From: Cokeromyces recurvatus
Lineage: Eukaryota; Mucoromycota; Mucoromycetes; Mucorales; Mucoraceae
Assembly: GCF_025118155.1 (NCBI RefSeq)
Contig: NW_026251415.1
Span: 1-64,000 of the forward strand
Direction: 5' to 3'
Length of the DNA: 64,000 nucleotides
A program made the position numbers and the translations under genes. The notes below the pieces were generated by a model. It was not told where the DNA came from, ran no database searches, and worked only from the letters and a program-made list of their open reading frames with translations. Of the stretch, positions 10,430 to 23,006 are shown piece by piece; positions within the stretch are counted from its first letter, which is position 1; the number at the start of each line of letters is the position of its first letter.

Positions 10430-12635
10430 ATGCAGGAAGTACAAACACCTCCAGCATATAATGAAGATAAAGTAGAATATGAATTAAATACTGTCGAGAG
10501 TGATGTGAAATTGGATGATTTCACTATTCCACAGGATCCTATAGAAGAATATCATTTTACATGGAGAGCAAGTATTATCGGCTCTCTATTAGGCTGTTTA
10601 GTTGGTAAAAAAAAAAGAAAAAGAAAAAGAAAAAACTTTATAAATTGTGTTTATTTTTATTTTTCTTACTAATCTAGTTTAATACATATTGTGTGGACTT
10701 TTATTATTTTACTGATAAATAATAGCTGCATCAAATACTTATCTCGGGTTAAAAATTGGTTGGACCTTTGGTGCATCTCTTTTTGGCGCTATTTTCTCTT
10801 TTGCTATCATTAAACCTTTATCTCGTATTTTACCCCCTCGTTGGGGTGGAGGTTACTTTGGCCCAAAAGAAAATTGTACAGCACAATCAGCTGCAACGAC
10901 CTCTGGCGGTCTTTCGGCCGGTTTTGTATCGGGTATCCCTGCCATGTACAAATTAGGTTTAATGAGATCACCTAAAGAAGATGCTGCTGCCCTCTTTCTT
11001 TTCACTATCTCTGCAGCCTTCTATGGTCTCTTTTTCGCTGTTCCTCTTCGTCAACATTTCGTAGTCAAGCAGGACTTGACTTTCCCTACCCCTCGTGCCT
11101 CTGCTACTACCATCCTATCCCTTCATAGTACGGTGGAGGGTGAAAAGGAAGCAATGAAGAAAGCGATATGGATGGGTATCTGGTTTGCTATCTCCTTTAT
11201 TTGGTCTTTAATTTCTTATTGGATCCCATTCTTAGATACAATTCATATCCTTTGGTGGATCGGTCATTCTGCTAATTATATCCCTCTTATGAGCGCTGAT
11301 GCCAATTGGGGTTGGAATTTCCGTTGGGATTTCCCTTTCTATGGTGCTGGCTTGATGACGCCTGGTTCAACCGTTCTTTCCTTCTTTATTTCTTCCCTCG
11401 TTATTTATGGTATCATCGGTCCCTGTTTAGTCTCTTCAGGTTATTTTGTACAACCGATGGGTATCACCAGTAAAGGTCCAACTACTCAATCTTTCTTTTT
11501 ATGGCCAGGTATTGCTCTTATGGTCTTGACTTCATTCTCTGAACTCTTTGTCCGCTATGATACCCTATGGCGTGGTGTAAAAGGGGGCGCAGTCGGTCTT
11601 TATAATGGGTGTAAAAAGGGGTATTACTTTGTAAAGAAATATATCGTTGGAAGGAAGCTCTCTGAACATGAATTGAAGCAAATGAATCCTGATTTGGATG
11701 AAGATGAAATCTTCCAGGCGAATCAATTAGTACCTCAATCGTGGTGGATCACGGGCGTTTTTATCTCTATCATTTTCACTTGTGTTATTATGGGTGAATA
11801 CTTTGGTATGACCGTCTATGAATCCATTATAGCTGTCCTTCTCGGTTTTATCTTGTCCTTTGTTGGTGTTCAAGCCGCTGGTGAAACGGATATTAACCCT
11901 ACTGGTTCTATTGGTAAAATGTCTCAATTGGTCTTTTCTGGTATACCCGCTCACACAGTCGATCAACTTCGTAAGAACAACTTGATGGCTGGTAACATCT
12001 CTGCCTCTGCTGCCTCTCAGGCTGTCGATATGGTAGGCGATTTGAAGACAGGTCAATTAGTAGGTGCCTCCCCTCGTTCCCAATTCTGGGCTCAATTCGT
12101 TGCTTCCTTCTTTGCAATCGGTATTGCTGTAGGTCTCTTCATTCTTTTCGCTGAAGCATATCCTTGTGTCATTAGCCCTACATTTGAAGATAACTGTGAG
12201 TTTGGTATGGTTGCGGTGAAGGCTTGGTATAATGTCACACTCCTATTAACAGGAGGTGGTGAACCTCTTCCTCGTGCTAGTGTTATCGTTACCATCATTG
12301 CTGCTGTCGTCGGTGTCATTGCTCCCTTTATTCGTGAGTTCTTGGTTCCTAAGAAATATCATCCTTACTTCCCTTCTGTCTCCGCTATCGGTATCGCTAT
12401 GATCAACACGAGCCCTGAGGTTCCCTTGTCTATGTTAATCGGTTGGATTGCAGGTCTGATTTGGAAACGTGTTGATAATAAAGCTTATGACAATTATATG
12501 TATAGTGCTGCTGGTGGTATGATCGCTGGCCAAGGTATTTCCGCTATCGTTCAAGCTGTCTTCAAATTGAGTAATGTTGCCCCTTATCCTTATACTGGTT
12601 CCTGCATAGAAGGACTCCTTGATAACTGTCCTTAA
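10430..12635 (+). CDS. Oligopeptide transporter (OPT family, YSL-like branch)
   Basis: A polytopic membrane transporter of the OPT family, whose members import small peptides or metal chelates. Exons are 10430..10604 and 10726..12635. The donor is G|GTAAAA and the acceptor AATAG, and joining gives 694 aa. The N-terminal ~45 residues are acidic and cytosolic. The first helix is split by the intron, and the joined sequence gives NTYLGLKIGWTFGASLF, a signature of this family. Further hydrophobic helices run to the C-terminus, with GWNFRWDFPFYG, ADANWGW and a conserved ETDINPTGSIGKMSQ loop typical of YSL-like members. Codon use is richer in C-ending codons than in the neighbours, suggesting high expression. 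The several minus-strand ORFs inside it are shadows. Substrate unknown. Confidence 0.93.
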
Positions 12636-12960
12636 TATAGACAAATAGATATAAATATACATATACATCTATTTGTGTATATAAAAGTATAACCCCCCTA
12701 TTGTATTTCTATTCTATATATACTCTATTTTGATAATTACTTTTACTATTAATCGGTAATAAATAAATAAAAAAATATATATTTATTCCTACATAATACA
12801 TTATGTACATGATTAATATTAAAAAATAAATAATTTATTGAAAAAGTGACAATTATAAAATGTATTTCAAATTCTTTTATTGTATTAGTAAAACAAAAAG
12901 ATAATATTTAAAAAAAAAATTGTGTATATGTTGTATATTATTGTTATACGTCTTTTTATA

Positions 12961-15070
12961 TTACTGCTGTTCCATCATCTATTAATATTATATACACAAA
13001 TGAATATATAAAATTTATTTTAACGCAATAATGAATATTTAACTCACCTCTGGTGCTCCACCTTGTTGAGGAGCTGGTGCCTTATTCTTTGAAAGACCAG
13101 ATACAATATCATCAACACGTAATAACAAGCATGCAGACTATATTTACAAATATTTAGAATCCTGATATATATATATATATATATGTATATATATTTACCT
13201 CAATAGCTGTCTTAATAGTTTGAACCTTAACAGCAGTAGGTTCCCAAACACCATAATCCTTCATATCCACTACTTTACCAGCTTCTCCATCAATACCAAA
13301 TGAATGTTCACCTGCAGCATGTTTAGCTCTTAATTGTGTTAAAGTCTTGATAGCATTACCACCACAGTTTTGAACAAGAGTACGAGGAATCACTTCCATT
13401 GCTTCAGCAACAGATTTATAAGGCCATTGCTCAACACCTTCAATTAATTTAGCCTTTTCTTCAAGCTTAACAGAGACAGCCATTTCTGTAGCTCCACCAC
13501 CAGGAGCTAATTTAGCACTAAAGAAGACATTACGAGCAACACACATAGCATCTTGAAGATTACGTTCAACTTCATTAATGATATCTTTACTGGGGCCACG
13601 CAAAATAATAGAACAAGCTTTAGGGTCTTCACATTTTGTCAAAAAGGTAAAGTATTCATCTCCAATTTTATCAATATGGAAAAGACCACACTTGGTACCT
13701 ACATCAGATTCACGAAGATCATCAACACGATTCACAATCGTGGCTCCAACTGCACGAGCAATACGATTATTATCTGTTTTACGAACACGACGAATAGCTG
13801 TAATATTTGCCTTTACAAAATAATGTTGTGCAAGGTCTAGAATGAAATTTTAAATACATGTTATACATATACTTGTATATATATTTACCAGAAACACCCT
13901 TTTCAGTAAAGACCAAATCAGGCTTCAAAGCAATAATCTTATCACACATAGCCTTTACTTGTTCTTCTTCAATTTGAAGAATACGATTCCAATCAGCCTC
14001 CTTTGAGATTTCAATATTCGTTTGTGATTCACCCTTCTTATATTCGAGTGGGCAATCCAATAAAATAATTCTAGGATTTTCAATACGACGACGCATCTTG
14101 GGATGAGTTACATCCTTATTTAAAATAATACCATCCAAAACTTGTGATTCTTCAATTTCACCCCCTGGGATCTATATGTCATGTTAAAAGATATATTCAT
14201 ATAGACACTTTTTTTTTTTTTACCTTTTCAACACGAGCATATCTCTTAATATCAACTTCAGTTTTACCAGTACCTTCTTCCTTAATAGCAACACAACGAA
14301 CAGCATCTAAAGCAAGTTTACACATTAAATCACTCCAAGTACTAACAAATTTTGTGCCAATAGAAGACTTGATAAGTGCCATCATTTCATCTGTATTGTC
14401 AACATCAACAGGATTAGAAATTTCTTCTACAATCTGTAAAGCATCTTCAAGTGCCTTTTTAAAAGCACTAATAATAACAATAGGGTGAATGTTATTCTGA
14501 ATATGAGGCAAGGCACCGGCAAGTACTTCACCAGCTATGTAGATATAATAGATTAGTTTTTTTTTTGTTTGTTTCTATCGAAATGTGGTTTACATTATAA
14601 AACTAAAAAAAAAAAATTACCAAGAATAATAACACTGGTGGTTCCATCACCAACTTCTTCATCTTGTGTTCTGGATAACTCAATCATGCTTTTAGCAGCG
14701 GGATGATCAACTTCAATTTCACGCAAGATGGCATTACCATCATTGGTCAACAAAATGCCACCCATTGGATCAAGTAACATCTTGAGCATAGATCTAGGAC
14801 CAAGACAAGTGCGAATTACATCAGCTACAGTCTAATGTTTTTTTTTTTTTGTTATTAATAAATCATTTTGCTTTCTATCAATCGTTGATGATACATATAT
14901 ATTTATATACCTTAGCAGCAGTAATATTTGAGAGTTGAGCTTTACGCCCAGACTCACGCTCCATATTAGTATCTAATAGTTAATTTTTTTTTTTTTTAAG
15001 ATGACATTTCCTAATTTGCTTTACATGTTTATATATAAAACATACTCATAACAAGAACTGGTGCTTGCAT
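12961..15070 (-). CDS. CCT3: Chaperonin TRiC/CCT subunit gamma
   Basis: Subunit of the cytosolic chaperonin that folds actin, tubulin and WD-repeat proteins. Eight exons: 15070..15046, 14972..14911, 14831..14621, 14534..14224, 14171..13889, 13836..13199, 13137..13048, 12978..12961. They sum to 545 residues, the usual length of the gamma subunit. The protein begins MQAPVLVMN, and the nucleotide-binding motif GDGTTS is at about residues 90-95. The gamma-type stretches KKGESQTNIEI, QDAMCVARN and LAPGGGATEMAV are intact. The last exon is only 18 nt (MMEQQ, stop) after a GTGAGT...TTAATAG intron. Reading through that intron would end the protein in EVS instead. The first exon is 25 nt. Other CCT subunits are excluded by the strong match along the whole length. 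Confidence 0.96.
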
Positions 15071-15817
15071 CTTTGTTCTTCTTTCAAATTGATGGAGAAA
15101 TGGGAAATAAAAAAATTTTTTTTTTTTTGAAAGACAAGCGCGTAAAAAAGTTAATTACACTCATATAAATAAATATACTTTTTTTTTTTTCTTTGACATT
15201 CTTTTCATTACCAGCAGCCAACAAAAAAAGGGGGGGCAGGTAGGTATGAGTAGGATCTATAGTAGTAAAATAATATGAACTCAGCCATATCCTCTTTTTG
15301 GGTGCTATAATAAGGACACTAAGAAATAATTCCAAAAGTCAATTGCTTTATTTATTCGATTCATTACTTATGCACCTGAATACAACAGGCCTATTTCTTT
15401 TTTGATTGAAAAATAAATTAAATAATAATATTTAGACTTGCATTTGTTATTTATAATGGAATGTACGACATCATTTTTTTTTTTTTCACTTAAAGTCATA
15501 AATACCTTGAAAAAGTATATAAATAAGTTGGAACCTACCTTCTTTTTTTTTTTTTGATATCACTAAATGAAGGACAATGAAGTCTGAAGAATGTTTCATC
15601 AATATCCATAATATCAAATCAAAATAGTGTCCACTACAAATTTATTGCTCTAGATTAATAAAAACTTGTAACTTTCTTTACTGCTTTTAATAAATTAGAA
15701 TGATTATTATATTGTCTCTCCCCTGTTACACTTTGATTGTGATTAAAGAGGAAAAAAAAACAAAAAAACAAAAAAACAAAAGAAAAATAAAAAGGGTGAG
15801 TGAGGAGGGAAGGCCGA
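15071..15817. other. Intergenic between CCT3 and the SCCPDH-like gene
   Basis: Promoter side of CCT3 and 3' side of the minus-strand oxidoreductase. It contains T runs at 15116-15128, 15178-15190, 15474-15486 and 15541-15555. The ORFs here are low-complexity. No gene seen. Confidence 0.5.
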
Positions 15818-17356
15818 CTACGTCGAATTAGAAATGTCAAAAGTAATGCCAACGTAACGTAACTTTTCAATTAAATCAGTTTCCCAGAAAGCTGTAGCAG
15901 GAGTCAAGACACCATTAGGAACAAATCCTTTATTTTTGTTATTCAAGATTGCCATAGCACATTGGAGAACAATACGAGGGGTAGCAACATATCCTGATTC
16001 AGGGCCACGGACAACCACTTTAATACATCGATTAGGAGGAACATTATAACCTGGCGTTAAAGCATGATCATAGCCTTTAGAGCGAAGTATAATTTCAAAG
16101 GAAGACTGGTCTAATTGAGCTTTTGTGGGATGTTCTTTAGAGAAAAGGCCATGTGAAAACAACTCGGGATGATTTAATAAAAGAGTACGTCCCCATGTAT
16201 ATGAAGCTAAGAAAGAAAAGATAAAACCGTAAATAACGTACAAAATAAGCACCCAGAGTGAAGGCAATAATAAATAGGCAGCAAATTGAATAGGTGGAGG
16301 AACGCCTACATCTGACTTTTGTTTCTCAGTATTAGCCAAGCCAGTTAAAAAGATTTTCTGAGAAAGACGAACAACTGAAGGGTCTGCAAATACAAATGGA
16401 ACACGATAGCCAAATTCATCATCACGGCTTGCTCCTTTATGGAACACTATTTTTTGTCCTTGAGGATAAGGTAATTCTTTTAAAGTGCATGCTTTACGAA
16501 TTTCTTTAAGAAGTTCAGCTGAACCAAATCCATGCACTTGCAAAAATATATATATGTATATATATATGTATATGAATATATGTATTTTTATGCGAATACA
16601 TGTATTTATTCATACCTGCAGATTCGTATGTCGCATAACCTCCACGCATACCAGCTTCACCAATATGAAGTCTTAAAAACATTTCAATTTGAGTAGGAGT
16701 CCAGCCATGCTGAGTATAAAGATTTTTTGTATATACAACGCCCATATCAGTCGGTACCTTATAACAATACAATCAATATATCAAGTAAAAAAAAAAAAAA
16801 AAAAAAAAAAATACGTGTATTATTATTATTATTTACACTGTCAAATCCACAAGCATGAACAATAGTAACATTGTTAGCTACAGCTTTATCTTGATATGTA
16901 TATTGCATACGTTCGATAAATTCAGGCTCACCTAAATTCAATTTTATCTTAGCGTATGTATTCAAATATAGAGCATATATATTTACCGGTGACATCAACA
17001 TAATTACAACCATTCTCAATACACGATTGAACAACATGTTCACCCATAAAACGAAATGGCCCTACAGCATTGATGAGAACCTTACTTTGACTAGTCATAG
17101 AATCTAATTGTTCTTTTTGATGAACATTAGCAATTAAGATGGTCGGTTTGTTAATTGAAGCTTTAGGAAATCGACTGGCAAACTCATCCACAACCTCTTC
17201 AAGCTTTTCAGCGCTTCTACCAGCAATAGCCCATCGAAATTCAGATGGATAAAACTCGGGTCTATCAACAGAAAGTTCAAACACATGCTTAACAATTTGT
17301 TTACCAGTTAAGCCAGTGCCGCCAAAAATAGTTATATCAAATTTATTCATATTCAT
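15818..17356 (-). CDS. Saccharopine dehydrogenase-like oxidoreductase (SCCPDH-like)
   Basis: A Rossmann-fold protein of the SCCPDH group, a family often found on lipid droplets or membranes; its reaction is not settled. Exons are 17356..16987, 16931..16837, 16757..16616 and 16536..15818, giving 441 aa. The N-terminus has the dinucleotide motif FGGTGLTGKQIV, then WAIAGRS and INAVGPF. Next come the family blocks NYVDVTGEPEF, HACGFDSVPTDMGV and GEAGMRGGYATYES. A hydrophobic helix (YLLLPSLWVLILYVIYGF) near residue 315 fits membrane association, and the C-terminus contains SGYVATPRIVLQCA. Translation could begin at M1 or M3. It is not true saccharopine dehydrogenase of lysine metabolism, which lacks this membrane segment. 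Confidence 0.9.
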
Positions 17357-17705
17357 TCAAAAAAAAAAAAAAAAAAAAAAAAAGAAACAAAATTGAAAAT
17401 GAAAATGAAAATGAAAATGAAATAAAATAAAACCTTTTTTCTAAAACATTTAATGTTATCATAAGACCAATAGCTGGTGTTATGCAATTGTAATAGGGCA
17501 AACAATGCTAAGCACAAGCATATGAATATTATATAAACATTCAATAGATATATAGTCTATATAAAAGGGTAGTATGATAATAGTTTATAGTACTTTTTAC
17601 ACCCTTTTACTAAAATAATGTTTTACTTTTTCAAAGAAAAGTATTGCGCAATTTAGAGAAACAATATAAATGCATATCATACGATTAAATATGTATTTTA
17701 GCACC

Positions 17706-17750
<45 letters not shown>

Positions 17751-17970
17751 AATAAACACGTAGTTATAAAAGCTGATTTGCTTCAGTCAATTTAAAAAAG
17801 TTTACAAAAACTAAAACGCCTTTTTAGACAAAGATAAAAGAGGAAAGACTAAAATTGATATATACATAAATCTAGTAAAAATAATAATAAATGGTTTCAG
17901 GGAAAGGTAAATTACGTTAGCCGCTCAGCTAAGAAGAAACCAATGTTGGAGAATGAAGAAAGAATAGAAG
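17751..17970 (+). repeat. Dispersed repeat, copy A (TATAAAAG-containing)
   Basis: This segment aligns with 31478-31740 over about 220 bp and with 63314-63388 over its first ~75 bp. Shared landmarks are a TATAAAAG box, a GATTTG/GTTTTGC block, 'AAAAACTAAA', a 'TTTTTAGACAAA' block, a 'GGTTTCA' block and 'CCGCTCAG' followed by an AAGAAACCA-like block. The TATA-like box early in the unit makes it look like the promoter end of a retroelement or LTR. Confidence 0.7.
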
Positions 17971-18981
17971 AATGAGTCAGGAAATCTATTTCTTGCAAAA
18001 GGAAGCATAGATGATCAATGAACAAAATAAGGGGATGCTGAGTTAAAGGACTTTAGGTCTTTTTTTTTTTTTTTTTGTAGGAAGGTTATTGAATAAAAGT
18101 GAAAGAGAATTGTCAGCTATTCAAGGCTATCGTAATATGCAGGATATATGTAGATAGTGAATGAACTAAGATCTATTAAATAATTAACCAGAATGAAAAG
18201 AACAGGGTGAAGGGCGACCATATAATAACTATCCGAAAAGTCGATAGATATAACGGCTGCAGCTTTAGTTTATCATTAGAAATCATAGTATAGAATTAAT
18301 TGTCAAAGTATTATGATAAGCTAAAAAAGTGTTTAGAGCAACGAGTTGAGCATCTTTCAGTCAAATTGTTAAGAAAAAAGGATGATCGTATAGAATTAAA
18401 GACATGCAAGTCGAAAAAATATCAGTTAAAGGAATAGAGAGAAGATTTGGACAAACAGTACCATTAGACTGTGATTGATAGAGGATTGAGGATGAGGCAG
18501 CAACCAAGCGTGTAAAATATCCTTGATCATTTATAGCCATTATCCAAATATATTCATATCTACTATTCTAGGAAGGATAAGAAGGTGTCTTTCCTGATCC
18601 TAAAGCTTTCTCTACAGAAGTCTACTGTTTTTAGCTATTGTGTAGACTTCTATGCAGTGCAATTAATGATGATACATTTTGGTTTCGTGTAATAAAATCA
18701 TTCCATATAATAATATAGAACAAGTAAAGCCTATTTGCGGTGTAATAGCTCAATCTTCGTTAATATACATACATATATATACTGTATAATCATTATCTAG
18801 TTTGACATAATTTTCATCTAAGAGTGTGTTCCTCCACTTAACACGCTTACAAAGTTCATCTTTTTGCATTATGAACTAAAAATATGATTGTTTAAATGTA
18901 CTACAGAATGCGACATATAATATGGCTTTTTTCTTTTTTTCTTCTACACTTTAATTTTTTTTTCTTGTAATATCATGTTTG
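17971..18981. other. Probable retroelement-like relic downstream of repeat copy A
   Basis: Purine-rich sequence, unlike normal intergenic DNA here, continues from repeat copy A. Around 18310-18440 one frame reads as helical, charged protein with scattered stops (for example KLLRKKDDRIELK). That could be a decayed gag-like or coiled-coil ORF. No enzyme motif is visible. From about 18560 onward it becomes ordinary AT-rich sequence leading to the 3' end of the Pth gene. Confidence 0.3.
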
Positions 18982-19860
18982 TTAAAGGTTTACTGCAGAC
19001 ACTTTTACAGCTTCATTATCTTTTGTATTTATATTTTGCTTTTTTTGTTGGTTCTTTTCCCATTTACTAGGATCTACTATCTTGTTTTTATTTTTAATTT
19101 TAGGCTTCTTGATCAATTCACCTTTATCACATAATAATTCTAATCCTTGATCCTTGGTCCACATAGGATACACTACTTCTTCTAATTTATCGATTTCATT
19201 TTGAGTGAATTTAGCTAATACAAATCCTGCTACTACTTCATAAGATCGATCATCAATTTCTGCTGGTGGACGACCTATGCCTATTCGCACACGTTTAAAC
19301 TCATGTGTCTTCAGATTTTCAATGACAGATTTGATCCCATTATGTCCATTAGCAGATCCACCTTCTTTTAGATTTACTTTTCCAAGATCACGTTGCATGT
19401 CATCATGAAATACGTACAAGTTTTGTAAAGAAACACCCAAGTCTTTTACTGAACGAAAAGAGAAAAATAAAGACAGAAAATATGAGTCGATCATTTCAAG
19501 TGGATTCAAGATTAAAGATCTTTAATATACCTGCTTTAGCAACACAGGAACCACTAACATTCATCAATTTTCTTGGTTTTAAAAATGTTACTTGATATTC
19601 TCTTGTTTCGTCTTTTCTTTCAACTTTGATCGTCGTTTCAGTTGTATCTGATTTCCAATTTCGGTTCTGAGACCAGGTTAAATCCAAAGATTTTACAATT
19701 GAATCAAGTACCATCATTCCTACATTATGCCTTGTGTTCGGTAAGGTTTTATTACCGAGACCAACAAGCTGTTATATTGTAACATGTTATTAAAATATAA
19801 ATTGACTAGCTGCATCTCTTTTATTTTTCTCAAATTTACCAATATTTTAGTATTATTCAT
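18982..19860 (-). CDS. PTH1: Peptidyl-tRNA hydrolase (bacterial-type Pth)
   Basis: Releases tRNA from peptidyl-tRNAs that drop off ribosomes. Exons are 19860..19840, 19768..19531 and 19448..18982, giving 241 aa. The tiny first exon (MNNTKIL) joins to LVGLGNKT, and the catalytic histidine is in NTRHNVG at about residue 21. FLKPRKLMNVSG, then HDDMQRDLGKV and GGSANGHNGIKS follow as in the family, with RIGIGRP and the lid region VAGFVLAKF behind. The C-terminus carries about 50 extra lysine/asparagine-rich residues beyond the bacterial enzyme. The usual FLKPQTYMN is FLKPRKLMN here. No convincing mitochondrial presequence is present, so the location is open. Confidence 0.92.
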
Positions 19861-19956
19861 ACTTTAAAAATAATAATAATAAAAAACTTTTTTTTTTTTA
19901 ACATTGGTAAAATATAAAAAGCGGAGAAGAAAGGAACAATAAGTACTTTTAAAATA

Positions 19957-20160
19957 CAGTCATTTCAAAAAGTGAAGGCAAAAAATCTTGCTGTCCAACA
20001 ATGATGTCACTTCACATAATATAAATCTCGTTATCACTTAGTGATTGCTAAATAAAAATCCTTGGTACTTTTATTATATGAACGACACAATATTTCTATG
20101 TTCCTTTTTTTTTTTTAATTTATTTACAGACATTCAAATGAGTATACATTTTTTTTAAGA
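19957..20160 (+). mobile_element. Solo left end of the Tc1/IS630-type transposon
   Basis: Begins TA|CAGTCATTTCAAAAAGTGAAG and aligns with the left end of the element at 4427. Shared parts are CCAACAATGATGTC, a CTCGTT...ATCACTTAGTGATT block, and further on the T-rich tract with TTTACAGA.ATT...ATGA.TA.ACA. An internal deletion removes about 20-40 bp relative to the 4427 copy. No transposase coding remains after about 20160. Confidence 0.75.
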
Positions 20161-21344
20161 CATGTACCTTTTGACTTTTGAAAGTTATTTAAAGCCTAAC
20201 TTTTTATATCTCATATAGATGCAAAAATTTGTTCTGTCCTAATGATTAAATACGCCATAATTTAAAGCAAAAAAAAAAAAAAGGGTGGGTGATAGCTCAT
20301 GTCTTTGAAAGAAGGTAAGTAAGAGATGTTTCTATTCTAATAAGACATAGGTTTCATTAAGCGCATCAAGACGATTTAATCTGACTAAAGTTGTATATTT
20401 AACTGATATCAACAAGCTATAGATTTGAACATCTTTAAAGTGACAAGGATATATAAACATATATTGTATCACCGTATACATGTTGTATATGTCAGGACCT
20501 AAGTTACTCTTAATTATTTTCATAGTGTTGTAACTCATCAAAGCACACGTTAAATAATGATATTTGAATTTATATATAAATGCTCTTTAATAATAAAAAT
20601 GAAGGGATAGTTAACTATCTTTAAATAGTTAGTATTTGACGAATCACTTATAGTCTTTAATTTTCTTATATGCATTTTCTACGCCTCAGAATAAAGAGAG
20701 CTCTAGATTTGTCTGCACGATACAAAATAGCACAAAGAATAAATGTATATATCTCTTTTGGTTACAATTAGCATTTACTCTACTGTTCCATTTCCCTTTA
20801 TTTATTCAATGAATAAGTTGTTTACTGAGAAAAGATAATCTGATATCACAGCCTACAGCAAATAATTTATAATTTGATAAGAGGTAGCTAATAATTATAA
20901 TAACTTCAAGAGATAAATAAATACTTTTTTACTTCAAACACTACTGTAGATAAAAAAAAGGTATACATATATACAAGCTACTCTCAGATATTACTTGTTA
21001 ATGCTCTTCTATATACTCAAAGAATAGAGTCAATTATACTAAAGTCTATAAATGGACAAAATTTATATAAGCAGCAACAGAGGGGGAAAAAGCTCCGTTT
21101 AAATAAATAAATAAATAAAAAAAGGGGGAGAAAGGAGCTTGGCATTCAATATGTATGATGATCTACATCTAAAGTGTAACAAAGGTAAACAGAGTCATAT
21201 CGTTAAATCTTTCTAATAGAAAACAATAAGCCACAATAAATTATTGTGCCTATTAGAAACCTTTTGTTTATGTGAAAAAAAAAATATAAATAGGGGAAGA
21301 AAAAATTTATTTTTGCTTTTCTTTTTCTTTTCTTTCTTTATGAA
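20161..21344. other. Intergenic, no gene seen
   Basis: AT-rich sequence after the transposon left end. The ORF at 20332-20541 has no family features. Nothing else recognised. Confidence 0.45.
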
Positions 21345-21480
21345 AGTGATATTCTGAGGATATTGGTCACTATAAACAATAAATCGTCAGTGATATTCTC
21401 CGGATAATGGTCACTCTAAATAATAAATCCCCCAGTGAAGTTATTTGGATGTATTGGTCACTTAAAATATTCAATCCCGA
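21345..21480. repeat. Three tandem imperfect units of about 45 bp
   Basis: Units start at about 21345, 21389 and 21434. Each has the pattern AGTGA...T(A/T)TTC..GGAT..TGGTCACT, then an AT spacer ending AATC. AGTGA and TCACT at the ends of each core are complementary, so each unit could fold as a small hairpin. Divergence rises from unit 1-2 to unit 3. Function unknown. Confidence 0.75.
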
Positions 21481-22179
21481 GAGTATCTTTCATTTGGAGT
21501 TTTCACGTCTCTCGTTAAATATGACTGTGAAAGGAAGCACATAATGATCAACCTCCACGATTGGTTGCTTCTGGAAACAGTAGTCTTTTTTATTATATAA
21601 AGAAGCTACTGGCTAATTGGATCATTACCCCTTTTTTATTATTAATTATAAATGAAAAAAAAAACTTTTATGTAATAACGACTTGTAGAAGATGATTCAA
21701 TACTAACTAAATGTGCTTTGTAGTTGTTTATGTACTGTATTGATTATCATCTTTATAAGTTGGGGTAAGGATTAACAAACAGGATTGTTAAATTAGTAAT
21801 ATCAATAAAAAAAACCAGGTTTTAGCTGTGATTTTCTAATTAAAAAACAACGATGTAGACCCATCGTGATAATAGGCATTTTGCACTATGAAGTTGTTAC
21901 TGAAATAAAACAAAAGAATCAAATCCAATGACTGAAGGTTATATCATATTACCAACAAAGTCTTTAAAAGGCATACTGGATAATTTTACCATTAAAAAAT
22001 AAATAAAGGGATTAATTAAAAAGAGCATAACATTCAGGGTGATATCTCTATTAAGATATCAGAAAATAAATAAACATAAAATTATATTAAAAGATTGTAA
22101 TAAATCAACGAGACTGAACAATATATTTTTACAAGGTGCATAGTTAAAAAAAAATTATTTCGCTTCTGGTTCCCCATCA

Positions 22180-22460
22180 ATCTAAGCAAAGTCAAAAAAA
22201 AAAAATGCGTGTTTGCAGATAAAATTGAGTTTAGTTTGCATATAATTCAAAATAATGAATGGTCTAAAAAAGGTACATCCGTAAATGTTGAAGTCTATAC
22301 ATATATTCACTCCCGAGGGTATCAGTATGTATATCTTCCTCTATATTCCCCTGAACTGAATCCAATCGAACAGCTCTTGTTTTAAATGTAAAAGATAAGG
22401 AAAGAGAAAACGGAAGAAACAAATCTGTAAAAACTCTGTATAGTTTATTAAAAGAAAAAT
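22180..22460 (+). mobile_element. Fragment of Tc1/IS630-type transposase
   Basis: A short remnant of the same transposase family as 4427. A piece corresponding to the first DDE block (IEFSLHIIQN...WSKKGT) is joined by deletion to the last block: HSRGYQYVYLPLYSPELNPIEQ. Here the catalytic glutamate of NPIEQ is present, unlike in the 5.7-kb copy. The segment between the first and third catalytic blocks, including the second aspartate, is missing. It is followed by NKSVKTLY, which recurs on the minus strand at about 34330. Confidence 0.8.
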
Positions 22461-23006
22461 AATACAAAAATTGTATCCAGAAAAATAATATGGAAAAATG
22501 ATAAGGGCTATTTACATATTTTTATGTAAGGTAAGTGATATTAACAGAAGCATAATTCGGATAAATGAATACTGGTATAATAAAGCATTATGTGTAAATA
22601 TTGTCTCCCGAATAATTCTGATTGCAATAATATATATTTTTATCTTCCCCTCCCCCGGAACTGTCGCTGCTACCAAAAATATAACCAATTATTATTTTTG
22701 AGGCAAGCAACGCGTTAATACCAATTCACAGTAAATATTCAAGCTATAACGATAATACCTATTATTCATATTCTACTATCCTTCAAAATATCATTACATA
22801 ACAAAATTATATAAATTATTGTATAATTGCATAACAGTCATAATCTTATTATTAGATAATGTAATGTAGTGGCTGTTATTAAAACTAAATGTAGAATAAA
22901 TATTATAATGTGAAGTACAATACATTAGTTTTATTTGAATAACCTTTTTATTATTTAAATAAATGATGGTTTATTTCTATCAACTTAGTTGTAAAGACGA
23001 CTACAA

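Noticed and set aside
11727..12319. Several minus-strand ORFs inside the OPT gene
   Set aside because: They are antisense shadows of a clearly coding exon.
15084..15335. Minus-strand ORF upstream of CCT3
   Set aside because: Low-complexity T/A content. CCT3 already has a complete start at 15070.
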